From Halocynthiibacter sp. SDUM655004 (lineage in GTDB: Bacteria; Pseudomonadota; Alphaproteobacteria; Rhodobacterales; Rhodobacteraceae), in contig NZ_JAPDUG010000003.1 of the NCBI RefSeq assembly GCF_026015885.1, forward strand, positions 62,001 to 126,000: DNA of 64,000 nucleotides, given 5' to 3'. Below are positions 1-8,749 of the stretch, piece by piece. Under the pieces are notes generated by a model. The model had not been told where the DNA came from and ran no database searches. It was given only the letters and a program-made list of their open reading frames with translations. The stretch's first letter is position 1. Every line of letters starts with the position of its first letter. The position numbers and the translations under genes are program-made.

Positions 1-2
1 GA

Positions 3-1433
3 TACGACGAACTTGTTGATCTATTAGATCAAGCACTCGTAGCCGACCCGCCGCTTTTGGCGCGCGATGGTGGTTTCATTGCGCCCGGATTTGACGAGGA
101 ACTAGACGAAGCCCGCAAGCTACGAGACGAAGGACGCAGCGTGATTGCTTCCCTTCAGGCCAAGTATGCTGAGCTTGCGGATATTTCCTCGCTCAAGATC
201 AAGCATAATAACGTGCTCGGGTATTTCATCGAGACGACAGCCACCCATTCCGAAAAAATGCTGGCGGCACCGCTCTCTGAAACCTTCATTCACCGTCAAA
301 CAACCGCCAACCAAGTGCGCTTCACGACCGTTGAGCTTTCAGAGATGGAGACCAAAATTCTCAACGCTGGCGGCCGCGCGCTTGAGATTGAGAAACGTCT
401 CTATTCCACCTTAACAGAGGCCGTTTTAAACCACGCTGCCGAAATTAACCTTGCAGGAAACGCGCTCGCAGAGTTCGATCTCGCCTCTGCATTTGCAGAC
501 CTCGCCAAAGGGGAAAATTGGTGCAAGCCCAATGTCGACAACAGCCGGACCTTTGACATCATCGGTGGCCGACATCCCGTTGTTGAACAGTCTTTGCGCA
601 AACAGGGCGATACACCGTTCGTTGCCAATGACTGCCAGCTTTCTGATGGATCAGACGGGGCTGATATCTGGCTTCTGACCGGTCCGAACATGGCGGGTAA
701 ATCGACGTTCTTGCGCCAAAACGCATTGATTGCGCTATTGGCACAGGCTGGAAGTTTCGTTCCCGCCAAATCTGCGCATATCGGAATAGTCAGCCAGATA
801 TTTAGCCGTGTTGGCGCATCTGATGATCTGGCCCGTGGGCGTTCGACATTTATGGTCGAAATGGTTGAAACCGCAGCCATTCTCAATCAAGCAGATGACC
901 GCGCTCTTGTGATCCTCGATGAGATCGGGCGTGGTACCGCAACTTATGACGGCCTTTCTATTGCTTGGGCAACGCTTGAGCATCTTCACGATGCCAACAA
1001 ATGCCGCGCACTTTTCGCCACCCACTACCATGAGATGACGGCTTTGGCCGACAAGCTTGGGGGCGTCGAGAACGCCACCGTCACCGTCAAAGAATGGGAG
1101 GGCGACGTGATCTTTTTGCATGAGGTCAAAAAAGGCGCGGCCGACCGATCTTATGGCGTGCAGGTGGCAAAACTCGCCGGTCTCCCCGATGCCGTGGTGA
1201 ACCGTGCGCGCGTTGTGCTTGATGCACTTGAGAAAGGAGAGCGTGAGGGCGGAAAACAGAAGGCGCTGATTGACGATCTGCCGCTTTTCTCCGCAACACC
1301 ACCACCGCAACCTGCGCCAGCACAAGATTCTATTGTCGAGGAAGCATTGAGCGAGATCATTCCTGATGAGTTGACGCCGCGCGAGGCGCTTCAGGTTCTA
1401 TATGATCTGAAAGAAAAGGCGCGGACTTCTTAG
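3..1433 (+). CDS. mutS: DNA mismatch repair protein MutS, C-terminal part (5' end outside window)
   Basis: MutS binds base mismatches and small loops and recruits MutL for repair. The reading frame is open from base 3, so the gene begins upstream; about 476 of the usual 850-880 residues are present, covering the core/clamp end and the whole ATPase domain. Visible motifs are the P-loop GPNMAGKST (about nt 681-707), the signature STFMVEM, the Walker B segment [12 protein letters not shown] and the [10 protein letters not shown] segment. The C-terminal tail ends in a helix-turn-helix-like region ([15 protein letters not shown]), as in family members. The stop codon lies in the loop of a GC-rich hairpin shared with the convergent grpE. 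An in-frame TTG at 57 is not a credible start because the conserved sequence continues upstream of it. Confidence 0.97.
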   Translation, partial: YDELVDLLDQALVADPPLLARDGGFIAPGFDEELDEARKLRDEGRSVIASLQAKYAELADISSLKIKHNNVLGYFIETTATHSEKMLAAPLSETFIHRQTTANQVRFTTVELSEMETKILNAGGRALEIEKRLYSTLTEAVLNHAAEINLAGNALAEFDLASAFADLAKGENWCKPNVDNSRTFDIIGGRHPVVEQSLRKQGDTPFVANDCQLSDGSDGADIWLLTGPNMAGKSTFLRQNALIALLAQAGSFVPAKSAHIGIVSQIFSRVGASDDLARGRSTFMVEMVETAAILNQADDRALVILDEIGRGTATYDGLSIAWATLEHLHDANKCRALFATHYHEMTALADKLGGVENATVTVKEWEGDVIFLHEVKKGAADRSYGVQVAKLAGLPDAVVNRARVVLDALEKGEREGGKQKALIDDLPLFSATPPPQPAPAQDSIVEEALSEIIPDELTPREALQVLYDLKEKARTS

Positions 1434-1446
1434 AAACCCGCGCCTT
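1409..1446 (-). terminator. Rho-independent terminator between mutS and grpE
   Basis: A perfect 9-bp inverted repeat AAGGCGCGG (1416-1424) / CCGCGCCTT (1438-1446) with a 13-nt loop spans the mutS stop codon. Read on the minus strand, the hairpin is followed by TTTTCTTT, so it should end grpE transcription. On the plus strand it is followed only by a weak AAAATTTG tract. Confidence 0.6.
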
Positions 1447-1454
1447 AAAATTTG

Positions 1455-2015
1455 TTACTTCGGTGTTGAGCTCACGCCAACATGGGCTGGCCGCAGCAGT
1501 CTATCATGAAGCATGAACCCTTCGGCCATCACCTGAATGATATCGCCGGCAACCGTATCAGGCACAGGCGCCTCAAACATTGCTTCGTGCCGCTGCGGAT
1601 CAAACTTGTCTCCGACTTCAGGGAGAATACGCTCAATACCATGCTTTGCGAATACATTTAGCAATTCGCGCATAGTCAGCTCAATCCCTTCAATCAGGGA
1701 AGCGTTTTCTTCGCGTTTGGTTTCGTCGATCGCGTCAAGCGCACGCTTCATGTTGTCGTAAACAGGAAGCATGTCGCGGGCGAGCTTGGAGCCGCCATAA
1801 TTCTCGGCCTCGCGGCGATCACGGTCACTCCGCTTTCGTGCGTTCTCTGCATCTGCGAGGGCGCGCATGAAGCGATCACGGAAATCATCCCGCTCTTTGG
1901 TAACAATCGCCAGCTCGTCGGCCTCTTCTTCGGCCTCCATCGCATCTTCGGCGAACATTTCCGCTTCTACGGCTTCTGGATCATCTAAAAATTCGTCGTT
2001 CTTAGGCTCTGCCAT
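1455..2015 (-). CDS. grpE: GrpE, nucleotide-exchange factor of DnaK
   Basis: GrpE releases ADP from DnaK in the Hsp70 folding cycle in the cytoplasm. The 186-residue protein has an acidic N-terminus (residues 1-38, rich in E/D), a long heptad-like helix containing RALADAENARKRSDRDR (about 50-66) and a C-terminal beta domain ending GFMLHDRLLRPAHVGVS, all diagnostic of the family. It lies 10 nt downstream of hrcA on the same strand, so the two are probably one heat-shock transcript. ATG at 2015 has a purine-rich leader. Length is normal. Confidence 0.97.
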   Translation of the reverse strand: MAEPKNDEFLDDPEAVEAEMFAEDAMEAEEEADELAIVTKERDDFRDRFMRALADAENARKRSDRDRREAENYGGSKLARDMLPVYDNMKRALDAIDETKREENASLIEGIELTMRELLNVFAKHGIERILPEVGDKFDPQRHEAMFEAPVPDTVAGDIIQVMAEGFMLHDRLLRPAHVGVSSTPK

Positions 2016-2025
2016 CTTCTTTTCC

Positions 2026-3102
2026 CTAGCCCTGATCCGAAATCAGGCGTCCAACGAGTTGCGCCGTGTAGTCAACAATCGGCACGATACGTCCATAGTT
2101 CAGACGCGTCGGGCCGATGACTCCGACAGCGCCCATAATTTTACGATCAGCGTTCATATATGGAGAAACCACCAAAGAGGAACCCGAAAGAGAAAATAAT
2201 TTGTTCTCTGAGCCAATAAAAATGCGAACACCCTCGCCTTCTTCGGCCAATTCCAGAAATTCGGCGATATCCCGCTTGCGTTCGAGGTCATCAAAGAGGG
2301 TTCGGATGCGCTCTAGATCCTCTTCATCCGAGCCTCCGCCCAAAAGATTCGCCCGCCCACGAACGATGAGTCTTTCGTGTTGATCGCCCTCGCCAACCCA
2401 TTCCGCAAGGCCCTGTTCGACCATCGCCTGTGCGAGCGTATTGAGTTCTTGTTTACGTGATTTGATTTCCCGCTCGATTACGGTGGCAAGCTCGCCCAGC
2501 GTTCGACCTTCCGCAAATGCATTCAGAAAATTCGCAGCTTCGCGCATAGAGCTTGGCGTTTGGCCCATTGGCGGGGTGAACACGCGGTTTTCAACATGAC
2601 CATCCGCAAAGACCAGAACAACAAGCGCGCGGTCCGGGCCGAGGCTAACAAATTCGATATGTTTAATCGGCGCCTCGTGTTTTGGCGTTAAAACAAGGCT
2701 CGCGCCGTGTGTTAGCCCCGAAAGAGCGGAACCAAGACGATCAAGCGCGTCACCAACGCCACGATCGTTACCGCCAAGTGTTTCATCAATCTTGCGTTGG
2801 TCTTGCTGGTCCAGATTGCCAACCTCAAGCAAACCATCAACGAACATCCGTAAGCCGCTTTGTGTTGGAACGCGTCCAGCGGAAACATGCGGGCTATCAA
2901 GAAGGCCCATATATTCAAGGTCTTGCATTACGTTGCGAATGGTCGCCGCAGATACTTTTTCATTCATGGTGCGCGTCAAGGTACGGCTGCCTACTGGCTC
3001 GCCCGTTTCGATGTACCCCTCGACGACGCGGCGAAATACTTCGCGACTACGGGCGTTCATTTCACTCAAAAGTTGGGAATTATCGCTCATTTTGCCCGAC
3101 AT
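2026..3102 (-). CDS. hrcA: HrcA, heat-inducible transcription repressor
   Basis: HrcA represses heat-shock operons, classically by binding CIRCE elements and needing GroEL to fold. The 358-residue protein has an N-terminal winged helix (about residues 15-75, with the conserved VEGYIETGEPVGSRTL segment) and the HrcA GAF-like and C-terminal domain ending GRIVPIVDYTAQLVGRLI. An in-frame ATG at 3090 would give a protein four residues shorter; neither start has a convincing Shine-Dalgarno. It is co-directional with grpE, 10 nt apart. No CIRCE sequence is visible in its own upstream region, so its target is probably groESL elsewhere. Confidence 0.96.
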   Translation of the reverse strand: MSGKMSDNSQLLSEMNARSREVFRRVVEGYIETGEPVGSRTLTRTMNEKVSAATIRNVMQDLEYMGLLDSPHVSAGRVPTQSGLRMFVDGLLEVGNLDQQDQRKIDETLGGNDRGVGDALDRLGSALSGLTHGASLVLTPKHEAPIKHIEFVSLGPDRALVVLVFADGHVENRVFTPPMGQTPSSMREAANFLNAFAEGRTLGELATVIEREIKSRKQELNTLAQAMVEQGLAEWVGEGDQHERLIVRGRANLLGGGSDEEDLERIRTLFDDLERKRDIAEFLELAEEGEGVRIFIGSENKLFSLSGSSLVVSPYMNADRKIMGAVGVIGPTRLNYGRIVPIVDYTAQLVGRLISDQG

Positions 3103-3123
3103 CTGTTCATTTGAATTGACCGA

Positions 3124-3157
3124 AACCCATTTAATGGGGTTCTTGAAAAAACGTCAA
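3124..3157 (-). promoter_or_regulatory. hrcA-grpE promoter with inverted repeat over the -10
   Basis: On the minus strand TTGACG (plus-strand 3152-3157) and TTAAAT (3129-3134) are spaced by 17 nt, a good sigma-70 pair, with a predicted start near 3122 and a 20-nt leader to hrcA. A near-perfect inverted repeat AACCCAT-TTA-ATGGGGTT (3124-3141) sits over the -10 and could be an operator. It is not CIRCE. A weaker divergent TTGAAA (3143-3148) / TAAGAT (3168-3173) pair, 19 nt apart, may serve rph. Confidence 0.45.
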
Positions 3158-3217
3158 TCGGCCTTGCTAAGATAGGCTCTCCATGACTATTGAAGGGCAG
3201 CTTATACAAAGGATTTC

Positions 3218-3931
3218 ATGATGCGCCCCTCTGGTAGAAATGTAGATCAAATGCGACCGATTTCAATCGAAACGGATGTCACAAAACACGCAGAGGGTTC
3301 CTGCCTTATCAAATGTGGTGACACCCATGTGCTCTGTACAGCCACTGTTGAGGAGCGTGTTCCCCCATTTATGAAGAACTCGGGCCTTGGTTGGGTCACG
3401 GCCGAATACGGGATGCTGCCGCGCGCGACAAACACACGGATGCGTCGCGAAGCAAAGAATGGCCAGTCAGGCCGAACTCAGGAAATTCAGCGTCTTATTG
3501 GCCGAAGCCTGCGCGCAGGTGTTGATCGTGTTGCGCTTGGTGAGCGTCAGATCACCGTTGATTGCGACGTTATTCAGGCCGATGGCGGAACGCGTTGCGC
3601 TTCAATCACTGGTGGTTGGGTGGCTCTTAAGCTTGCAGTGAACAAACTTATGAAGATCGGAGATGTGATATCTGATCCTCTTCTTGATCCGGTTGCGGCT
3701 GTATCTTGCGGAATTTACGCAGGTCAGGAAGTGCTCGATCTGGATTATCCCGAAGATTCCGAAGCTGGCGTTGACGGTAATTTCGTCATGACGGGCTCCG
3801 GCCAGCTTATCGAGGTACAGATGAGCGCCGAAGGCTCCACCTATAGCCGCGCCCAAATGAACGGCCTTCTCGATCTAGCGGAGAAAGGCGTTGCGGAACT
3901 CGTCGCTGCTCAGAAAGCCGTAACAAGCTAA
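3218..3931 (+). CDS. rph: Ribonuclease PH
   Basis: RNase PH trims tRNA 3' ends phosphorolytically. The 237-residue protein carries the family segments RRPIS-like start ([16 protein letters not shown]), [14 protein letters not shown], the hallmark [21 protein letters not shown] and the catalytic acidic stretch around [17 protein letters not shown], followed by [16 protein letters not shown] lies about 9 nt before ATG 3218; the next codon is also ATG. It heads an overlapping plus-strand run: its stop shares one base with rdgB. Length is typical for the family. Confidence 0.98.
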   Translation: MMRPSGRNVDQMRPISIETDVTKHAEGSCLIKCGDTHVLCTATVEERVPPFMKNSGLGWVTAEYGMLPRATNTRMRREAKNGQSGRTQEIQRLIGRSLRAGVDRVALGERQITVDCDVIQADGGTRCASITGGWVALKLAVNKLMKIGDVISDPLLDPVAAVSCGIYAGQEVLDLDYPEDSEAGVDGNFVMTGSGQLIEVQMSAEGSTYSRAQMNGLLDLAEKGVAELVAAQKAVTS

Positions 3932-4539
3932 TGCGTAAACTGACGGAAAAGAAAATCGTTCTGGCAAGTCACAACGCCGGGAAGCTCCGCGAGATTTCTG
4001 AGCTTCTCGCGCCGTTCGGCATCGAAGTTGTTTCTGCTGGCGAGCTTGGCCTTGAGGAGCCAGAAGAAACCGAGAGCACATTTGTTGGGAACGCGCGGAT
4101 CAAGGCGCATTTTGCCGCCAAATCCGCGAACCTGCCTGCTCTTTCCGATGACAGTGGTATTTCGGTGGATGCGCTAGACGGCGAACCAGGAGTTTACACC
4201 GCAGACTGGGCCGAAACACCGAATGGCCGTGATTTTCCAATGGCGATGAAGAAGGTCTGGGACAAGCTAGAGGCAAAGTCTGCCCCTCTTCCTCGGACAG
4301 CTGCTTTTTGTTGTACACTGTGCCTTGCTTGGCCCGACGGTCACGATGAAGTTTTCGAAGGTAGAGTCGATGGCTCGCTTACTTGGCCAATGCGCGGGGA
4401 TCGCGGGTTTGGCTTTGATCCGATTTTTGTTCCGAACGGCAAGGAAGAAACCTTCGGAGAAATGGATCCTTCGGAAAAGAATGCAATGAGCCATCGCGCC
4501 GATGCGTTCGCCAAGTTCCGCGCGGTTTTGGAGACGTAG
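3931..4539 (+). CDS. rdgB: RdgB/HAM1, XTP/dITP pyrophosphatase
   Basis: This enzyme cleans the nucleotide pool by hydrolysing dITP, dXTP and ITP to monophosphates. The 202-residue protein shows the N-terminal signature [12 protein letters not shown] (residues 11-22), [19 protein letters not shown] and the [10 protein letters not shown] segment, all conserved in the HAM1 family. Its ATG overlaps the rph stop by one base (TAATG), indicating translational coupling, and the rph-rdgB pairing is common in alphaproteobacteria. The downstream RidA-like gene follows after 1 nt. Confidence 0.97.
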   Translation: MRKLTEKKIVLASHNAGKLREISELLAPFGIEVVSAGELGLEEPEETESTFVGNARIKAHFAAKSANLPALSDDSGISVDALDGEPGVYTADWAETPNGRDFPMAMKKVWDKLEAKSAPLPRTAAFCCTLCLAWPDGHDEVFEGRVDGSLTWPMRGDRGFGFDPIFVPNGKEETFGEMDPSEKNAMSHRADAFAKFRAVLET

Positions 4540-4540
4540 G

Positions 4541-4918
4541 ATGACAAAGCTCATTTCTTCTGGTTCCGAGTTCGAGAAATCTGTTGGGTATTCCCGCGCA
4601 GTTGTTAAGGGCAGCTTCTGCTTTGTTTCCGGAACAACTGGATACGATTATGAAACCATGAAAATGCCAGAGAGCGTCGCCGATCAGGCTCGAAACTGCC
4701 TTAACACGATCGAGGCCACGCTTGACGAAGGCGGTTTTCAAATGTCTGACGTCGTGCGTGTACAATACACAATAGTTGATAGCGCCCTCTATGAGGAACT
4801 CGCTCCGGTTCTCGGCGAAGTGTTTTCTGAGATCCGGCCAGCAGCAACGATGGTTGTTGCCGGATTGATCCGTCCTGAGATGAAGGTCGAGATCGAAGTT
4901 ACTGCGATGAAATCATAA
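4541..4918 (+). CDS. RidA/YjgF family protein
   Basis: RidA proteins hydrolyse reactive enamine/imine intermediates formed by PLP enzymes; not all family members have been tested. This 125-residue protein has the family fold markers FVSGTTGYD, a central QARNCLNTIEATLDEGGFQMSDVVRV and a C-terminal EVEVTA-like strand (VEIEVTAMKS). The usual C-terminal PxR segment is partly kept as IRPAATMVV. ATG 4541 follows the rdgB stop closely, with the sequence GTAGG just before it; a longer reading frame from 4502 would overlap rdgB and is unlikely. Its stop shares a base with hemW. Confidence 0.88.
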   Translation: MTKLISSGSEFEKSVGYSRAVVKGSFCFVSGTTGYDYETMKMPESVADQARNCLNTIEATLDEGGFQMSDVVRVQYTIVDSALYEELAPVLGEVFSEIRPAATMVVAGLIRPEMKVEIEVTAMKS

Positions 4919-6078
4919 TGGAAGACTGGCAAAACGGCGGGTTTGGGTTCTATGTCCATTGGCCGTTTTGCATGGCCAAGTGCCCCTATTGTGATTTCAA
5001 CAGTCATGTTTCCAAGGAAATCGATCAAAAACAATGGCGTTCGGCCTATCTCTCCGAGATTGACCGAGTTGCCGAAGAGATTGGTCCACGAACGCTGAAT
5101 ACTATCTATTTCGGCGGCGGAACTCCAAGTTTGATGGATCCAGACCTCGTTGCTGCAATTATCGAGCGCATTCGTACTCATTGGCCAACTGCAAACGATT
5201 TTGAGGTGACCCTTGAGGCCAATCCGACTTCGATCGAGGCCGGCCGGTTTCAAGGCTATCGCGATGGTGGGGTGAGCCGCATTTCAATGGGATATCAAGC
5301 CCTTAACGACGAAGACCTCAGGCGCCTTGGCCGGATGCATACCGCGAAAGAAGGCATGGAAGCCTTTGAAATCGCAAAGAATGCCTTTGATCGCGTGAGC
5401 TTTGACCTAATCTATGCCCGTCAGGACCAAACTCTCGATGCGTGGCGAGATGAACTCACTCGTGCGCTCGAATTATCCATCGATCACCTGTCACTTTACC
5501 AGCTAACTATCGAACAAGGCACGGCTTTTGGGGATCGATACGAACGCGGCAAGCTTCGGGGCTTACCGTCCGAAGACCTCGCAACGGATATGTTCTTCGT
5601 AACTCAAGAGCTCTGTGACAAAGCCGGCATGAGCGCTTATGAAGTCTCTAACCATGCCAAACTCGGGTCCGAAAGTCGTCATAACCTCGTTTATTGGCGA
5701 TACGGTGACTACGCTGGGATTGGCCCTGGCGCGCATGGACGCATTACTGTGAATGGCCAGAAGATTGCCACCGAAACATTGAGGCAGCCCGAAGCTTGGC
5801 TTCAGGCCGTCGAGAAAAGTTCCAATGGAGAAACCGAGCGAGACATCGTTTCAAAGGCAGATCAGGCTTCAGAGATGCTAATGATGGGTCTACGCCTGTC
5901 AGAGGGTGTTTCTTTAGAACGGTTTTCCGCTCTGTCCGGTTCTAAAATATCCTCTCAGACACTTGAGAATTTGTCCGAGATGGGAATGCTTTTGCTAGAT
6001 GGTGATCGATTGCGCGCAACTCCACAAGGACGCGTCATTTTGAACGCCTTGCTGCGCGAATTGTTGGTGGATATTTAA
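4918..6078 (+). CDS. hemW: HemW, radical SAM heme chaperone (HemN-like)
   Basis: The 386-residue protein has the radical SAM cluster motif C18-x3-C22-x2-C25 followed by D-F rather than a fourth Cys. This C-x3-C-x2-C-x-F pattern separates HemW from true oxygen-independent coproporphyrinogen oxidase HemN. The motif YFGGGTPSLM (SAM binding) and the HemN C-terminal wing (about residues 300-380) are present. HemW hands heme to membrane respiratory enzymes. ATG 4918 overlaps the upstream stop by one base, and its own stop overlaps the DUF454 gene start, so the run rph to DUF454 is probably one operon. Other heme genes (hemJ, hemD, hemY) occur in the window but are not adjacent. Confidence 0.94.
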   Translation: MEDWQNGGFGFYVHWPFCMAKCPYCDFNSHVSKEIDQKQWRSAYLSEIDRVAEEIGPRTLNTIYFGGGTPSLMDPDLVAAIIERIRTHWPTANDFEVTLEANPTSIEAGRFQGYRDGGVSRISMGYQALNDEDLRRLGRMHTAKEGMEAFEIAKNAFDRVSFDLIYARQDQTLDAWRDELTRALELSIDHLSLYQLTIEQGTAFGDRYERGKLRGLPSEDLATDMFFVTQELCDKAGMSAYEVSNHAKLGSESRHNLVYWRYGDYAGIGPGAHGRITVNGQKIATETLRQPEAWLQAVEKSSNGETERDIVSKADQASEMLMMGLRLSEGVSLERFSALSGSKISSQTLENLSEMGMLLLDGDRLRATPQGRVILNALLRELLVDI

Positions 6079-6431
6079 TGCGGTTGTTTTGGTTTATTGG
6101 CGGATTCGTTTCATTGGCGCTGGGGATTACAGGTGTTTTATTACCTCTACTTCCAACAGTCCCTTTTCTGTTGCTCGCTGCATTCTGTTTTGCGCGATCA
6201 TCTGAACGACTGCACGGATGGCTTATCGCACATCCAAAACTTGGACCGCCAATTGAAGATTGGAACGCACGCGGCGCCATCAGCAAGAAAGCAAAGATCG
6301 CCGCAACGGTTTCGATTGCTGCGGCATTTTCGATATCTGTATTTCTCGGCGTTAAGCCCTTCGTAATTGTCGTTCAGGGATTAACTCTCGCGTGTGTGCT
6401 TCTTTTTATCTGGACACGCCCTAACGTGTAG
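6078..6431 (+). CDS. DUF454 (YbaN-type) small inner-membrane protein
   Basis: The 117-residue protein opens with a hydrophobic segment containing GITGVLLPLLPTVPFLLLAAFCFARSS, the hallmark of the DUF454/YbaN family, followed by the conserved H-x7-P-I-x-D/W-like segment (LIAHPKLGPPIEDW). Two further membrane helices lie near the C-terminus (about residues 72-112). No biochemical function is established for the family. It overlaps the hemW stop (TAATG), and its last 11 nt overlap the convergent parB. Confidence 0.88.
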   Translation: MRLFWFIGGFVSLALGITGVLLPLLPTVPFLLLAAFCFARSSERLHGWLIAHPKLGPPIEDWNARGAISKKAKIAATVSIAAAFSISVFLGVKPFVIVVQGLTLACVLLFIWTRPNV

Positions 6432-7311
6432 ATGTTAGCAGTCTGCACAATTCATCTAAATCTTCCAAAGACTTATACTGAATTACGACCTTGCCGTTTT
6501 CTTTATCCGGGACGTGATCAATCACGACTTTCATGCCCAGATTGGCGTAAAGATCGCCCTCAAGTGCGCGCGTATCGGCGTCTTTCTCAGGTTTAAGTCG
6601 CTTTTTCGCAGCTTTCGGTGTTCCAGTTTTAACGAGCTTCTCTGTCTCACGAACAGAAAGCCCCTTTGCAACAACGTGCTTAGCAAGTTCTGATGCGTTG
6701 GGTGCGGTAATCAATGCTCGCGCATGACCAATCGAAAGTGCGCCATCGCGCAACATTTCCTGAACATCATCAGGCAATTGAAGAAGGCGCAAAAGGTTCG
6801 CGATGTAGCTCCGGCTTTTGGAAAGCGCGCTCGAAACTTTCTCCTGCGTATGTCCAAACCGATCCATCAACTGCCGATAGCCAAGTGCTTCTTCGATCGG
6901 GTTCAAGTCTGCACGCTGAATATTCTCGATAATTGCAACTTCAAGAACTTCTGTGTCGTCGAGCTCACGGATAATTACCGGTACTTCATGCACTTGCGCG
7001 ATCTGAGAGGCACGCCAACGACGCTCCCCCGCTACAATTTCAAATGCATTTTCGCTCCGCGGGCTCGGGCGAACGATCAATGGCTGAATAACGCCCTTTT
7101 CCCGAATAGAATCCGCAAGACTTTGGAGTGCGTCCTCATCAAACAAACGCCGCGGCTGGTCCGGATTTGGCTCCAACCGCTCAACTGGCAAAGTACGCTC
7201 GGGTTTTGGCGTCGATTTTTGTTCATCTGCAGTTGGCTCAATATTAACATCAGCCATCAATGCAGAAAGTCCGCGCCCTAAGCCTCTCCGTTCGTTCTTT
7301 TTCTGCGCCAT
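6421..7311 (-). CDS. parB: ParB, chromosome partitioning CTPase clamp
   Basis: ParB loads at parS, hydrolyses CTP, spreads along DNA and guides origin segregation with ParA. The 296-residue protein shows the N-terminal RGLGRGLSALM box (residues 9-20, typical ParA-contacting start), the CTP-binding GERRWR motif (95-100), the ENIQRADLNPIEEA segment, an HTH around residues 155-180 and a C-terminal dimerisation domain. It follows parA by 3 nt. Three perfect parS sites lie within 3.4 kb upstream, in rsmG and mnmG, so its targets are in this operon. Confidence 0.98.
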   Translation of the reverse strand: MAQKKNERRGLGRGLSALMADVNIEPTADEQKSTPKPERTLPVERLEPNPDQPRRLFDEDALQSLADSIREKGVIQPLIVRPSPRSENAFEIVAGERRWRASQIAQVHEVPVIIRELDDTEVLEVAIIENIQRADLNPIEEALGYRQLMDRFGHTQEKVSSALSKSRSYIANLLRLLQLPDDVQEMLRDGALSIGHARALITAPNASELAKHVVAKGLSVRETEKLVKTGTPKAAKKRLKPEKDADTRALEGDLYANLGMKVVIDHVPDKENGKVVIQYKSLEDLDELCRLLTSTR

Positions 7312-7314
7312 GAT

Positions 7315-8130
7315 CTAAGCCTTTGTTTTCGCTTGTTTATGTCGGTTTGTGAGCTCTCGTGCGACTGCAATATATGCTAAGCTGCCTTTTGACGAAGGCT
7401 CATAGTCTACGACTGGCATAGCATAGGACGGCGCCTCGCTCACACGTACATTTCGGGGAATAACGGTTTTGAACACAAGATCGCCGAGGTTGTCACGCGC
7501 ATCTGCCTCAACAAGCTGCGATAGGTTATTCCGCTGGTCGTACATGGTCAGGATAATGCCCTCGATCCGCAGGTTTTTGTTCGCTGTCTCGCGCACCTCA
7601 CGAATTGTGAGCATAAGCTGAGAAAGCCCTTCAAGAGCAAAGAACTCACTTTGAAGCGGAACAAGAACGGAATCCGCAGCAACCATCGCATTTACAGTCA
7701 GAAGATTCAGCGATGGCGGGCAGTCGATGAGCACGTAATCAAGCTGGTAATCATCCATTTCACGCTGCCGAAGTGCGTCATAGAGCAAAAAGCTGCGTTT
7801 TTCGTTTGAAATCAATTCGATATCTGCCGAACTCAAGTCTGTTGTCGCGGCAATAATCTTGAGATTATTCACTTTTGTGGGCTGGATAACATCAGATAGC
7901 GCCGCATCATTCACCAACAAATCATATGTGGTGTAAGCTCTCTGATCTCGGCTCACGCCCAATCCAGTCGATGCGTTACCCTGCGGGTCAAGATCAACCA
8001 ACAACACACGATACCCGGATTTCGCTAGTGCCGCGCCGAGGTTAATCGCCGTTGTTGTCTTACCGACCCCGCCCTTCTGGTTTGCAACTGCTATAATTCT
8101 GGGAGCCGCAGGGCGTGTGGGATCAGACAT
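7315..8130 (-). CDS. parA: ParA, chromosome partitioning ATPase (Soj-like)
   Basis: ParA is a Walker-type ATPase that forms nucleoid gradients pulling ParB-parS complexes apart. The 271-residue protein has the deviant Walker A motif KGGVGKTT (residues 19-26), the switch segment DLDPQGNASTGLG, Walker B YVLIDCPPSLNLLTVNAM and the C-terminal RNVRVSEAPSYAMPV segment typical of chromosomal Soj proteins. It lacks the N-terminal HTH of plasmid type Ia ParA. Its start overlaps the rsmG stop by 8 nt and it precedes parB, the standard alphaproteobacterial origin-proximal order. Confidence 0.98.
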   Translation of the reverse strand: MSDPTRPAAPRIIAVANQKGGVGKTTTAINLGAALAKSGYRVLLVDLDPQGNASTGLGVSRDQRAYTTYDLLVNDAALSDVIQPTKVNNLKIIAATTDLSSADIELISNEKRSFLLYDALRQREMDDYQLDYVLIDCPPSLNLLTVNAMVAADSVLVPLQSEFFALEGLSQLMLTIREVRETANKNLRIEGIILTMYDQRNNLSQLVEADARDNLGDLVFKTVIPRNVRVSEAPSYAMPVVDYEPSSKGSLAYIAVARELTNRHKQAKTKA

Positions 8131-8749
8131 GAATGATATTTCCGATTCTTAGAATTCTGGCGTCAGTATCGGTTGCGCTTGGGAATTCTTCTAGTTCAAA
8201 TTTCCAATTTTGTTGCGCTTCCTTGATCTCCTGTTGCACCTTCGCCCCTTTTGGGAAAATGCTCACAGTTCCTTCAATACCGTGGCGCGTAGTAAACTCG
8301 AATAACAGATTCAAGGAAGCAAGCGCTCTTGCAGAAATTACATCTGCTCTTTGCGGTTCAAGCGTTTCTATACGTTCGGTCAGAACAGTAAACTTCGCTC
8401 CTGTTTCACGTGAAACAGTCCGAAGAAATGCGCATTTTCGTTGGTCGCTTTCAACCAAAGTGAATTTCGCTTCCGGTGTTTTCTCAGCACCTAGAATCGC
8501 CGCGACTGCACCAGGAAAACCTCCACCACTTCCAAGATCTAGCCAATGCGTAACGCGCGGCGCGAGTTGAAAAACCTGAATAGAATCAACAATATGGCGG
8601 CTCCAAAGATCAGAGAGCGTTGATTTCGCTACAAGGTTGATCCGTGGATTCCATTTTTTTACAAGCTCGGCATAGTCCTCAAGTCGCTCCACTGTTTCAC
8701 GTGAAACATCGTCGAGGTATGCTTCTACTGAAACAGGATTAGCCGACAC
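8123..8749 (-). CDS. rsmG: RsmG (GidB), 16S rRNA m7G527 methyltransferase
   Basis: RsmG methylates N7 of G527 in 16S rRNA; loss gives low-level streptomycin resistance in many bacteria. The 208-residue protein has the N-terminal helical cap, [10 protein letters not shown] (51-60), the SAM-binding [11 protein letters not shown] (70-80) and the internal VLTERIETL segment. The start appears to be GTG at 8749; it overlaps mnmG by 11 nt. Two parS sites are written into its coding sequence (8402-8417, 8693-8708), where each encodes a VSRET-type segment. Confidence 0.96.
   Translation of the reverse strand: MSANPVSVEAYLDDVSRETVERLEDYAELVKKWNPRINLVAKSTLSDLWSRHIVDSIQVFQLAPRVTHWLDLGSGGGFPGAVAAILGAEKTPEAKFTLVESDQRKCAFLRTVSRETGAKFTVLTERIETLEPQRADVISARALASLNLLFEFTTRHGIEGTVSIFPKGAKVQQEIKEAQQNWKFELEEFPSATDTDARILRIGNIIHV
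8402..8417. promoter_or_regulatory. parS site 1 (ParB loading site)
   Basis: A perfect 16-bp palindrome TGTTTCACGTGAAACA, the canonical chromosomal parS shared by Bacillus and Caulobacter, inside rsmG. It is about 5.4 kb from the predicted oriC and 1.1 kb from the parB start. Confidence 0.93.
8693..8708. promoter_or_regulatory. parS site 2 (ParB loading site)
   Basis: A second perfect TGTTTCACGTGAAACA palindrome within rsmG, 276 bp from the left edge of site 1 to the left edge of site 2. Both fall in the same reading frame of rsmG, so both add the same amino-acid motif (VSRET) to the protein. Confidence 0.93.

Noticed and set aside
735-1325. Long antisense frame within mutS
   Set aside because: It lies entirely opposite conserved MutS ATPase sequence and has no recognisable features.
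3103-3217. CIRCE element expected near hrcA
   Set aside because: The sequence TTAGCACTC-N9-GAGTGCTAA or a close variant is not present.
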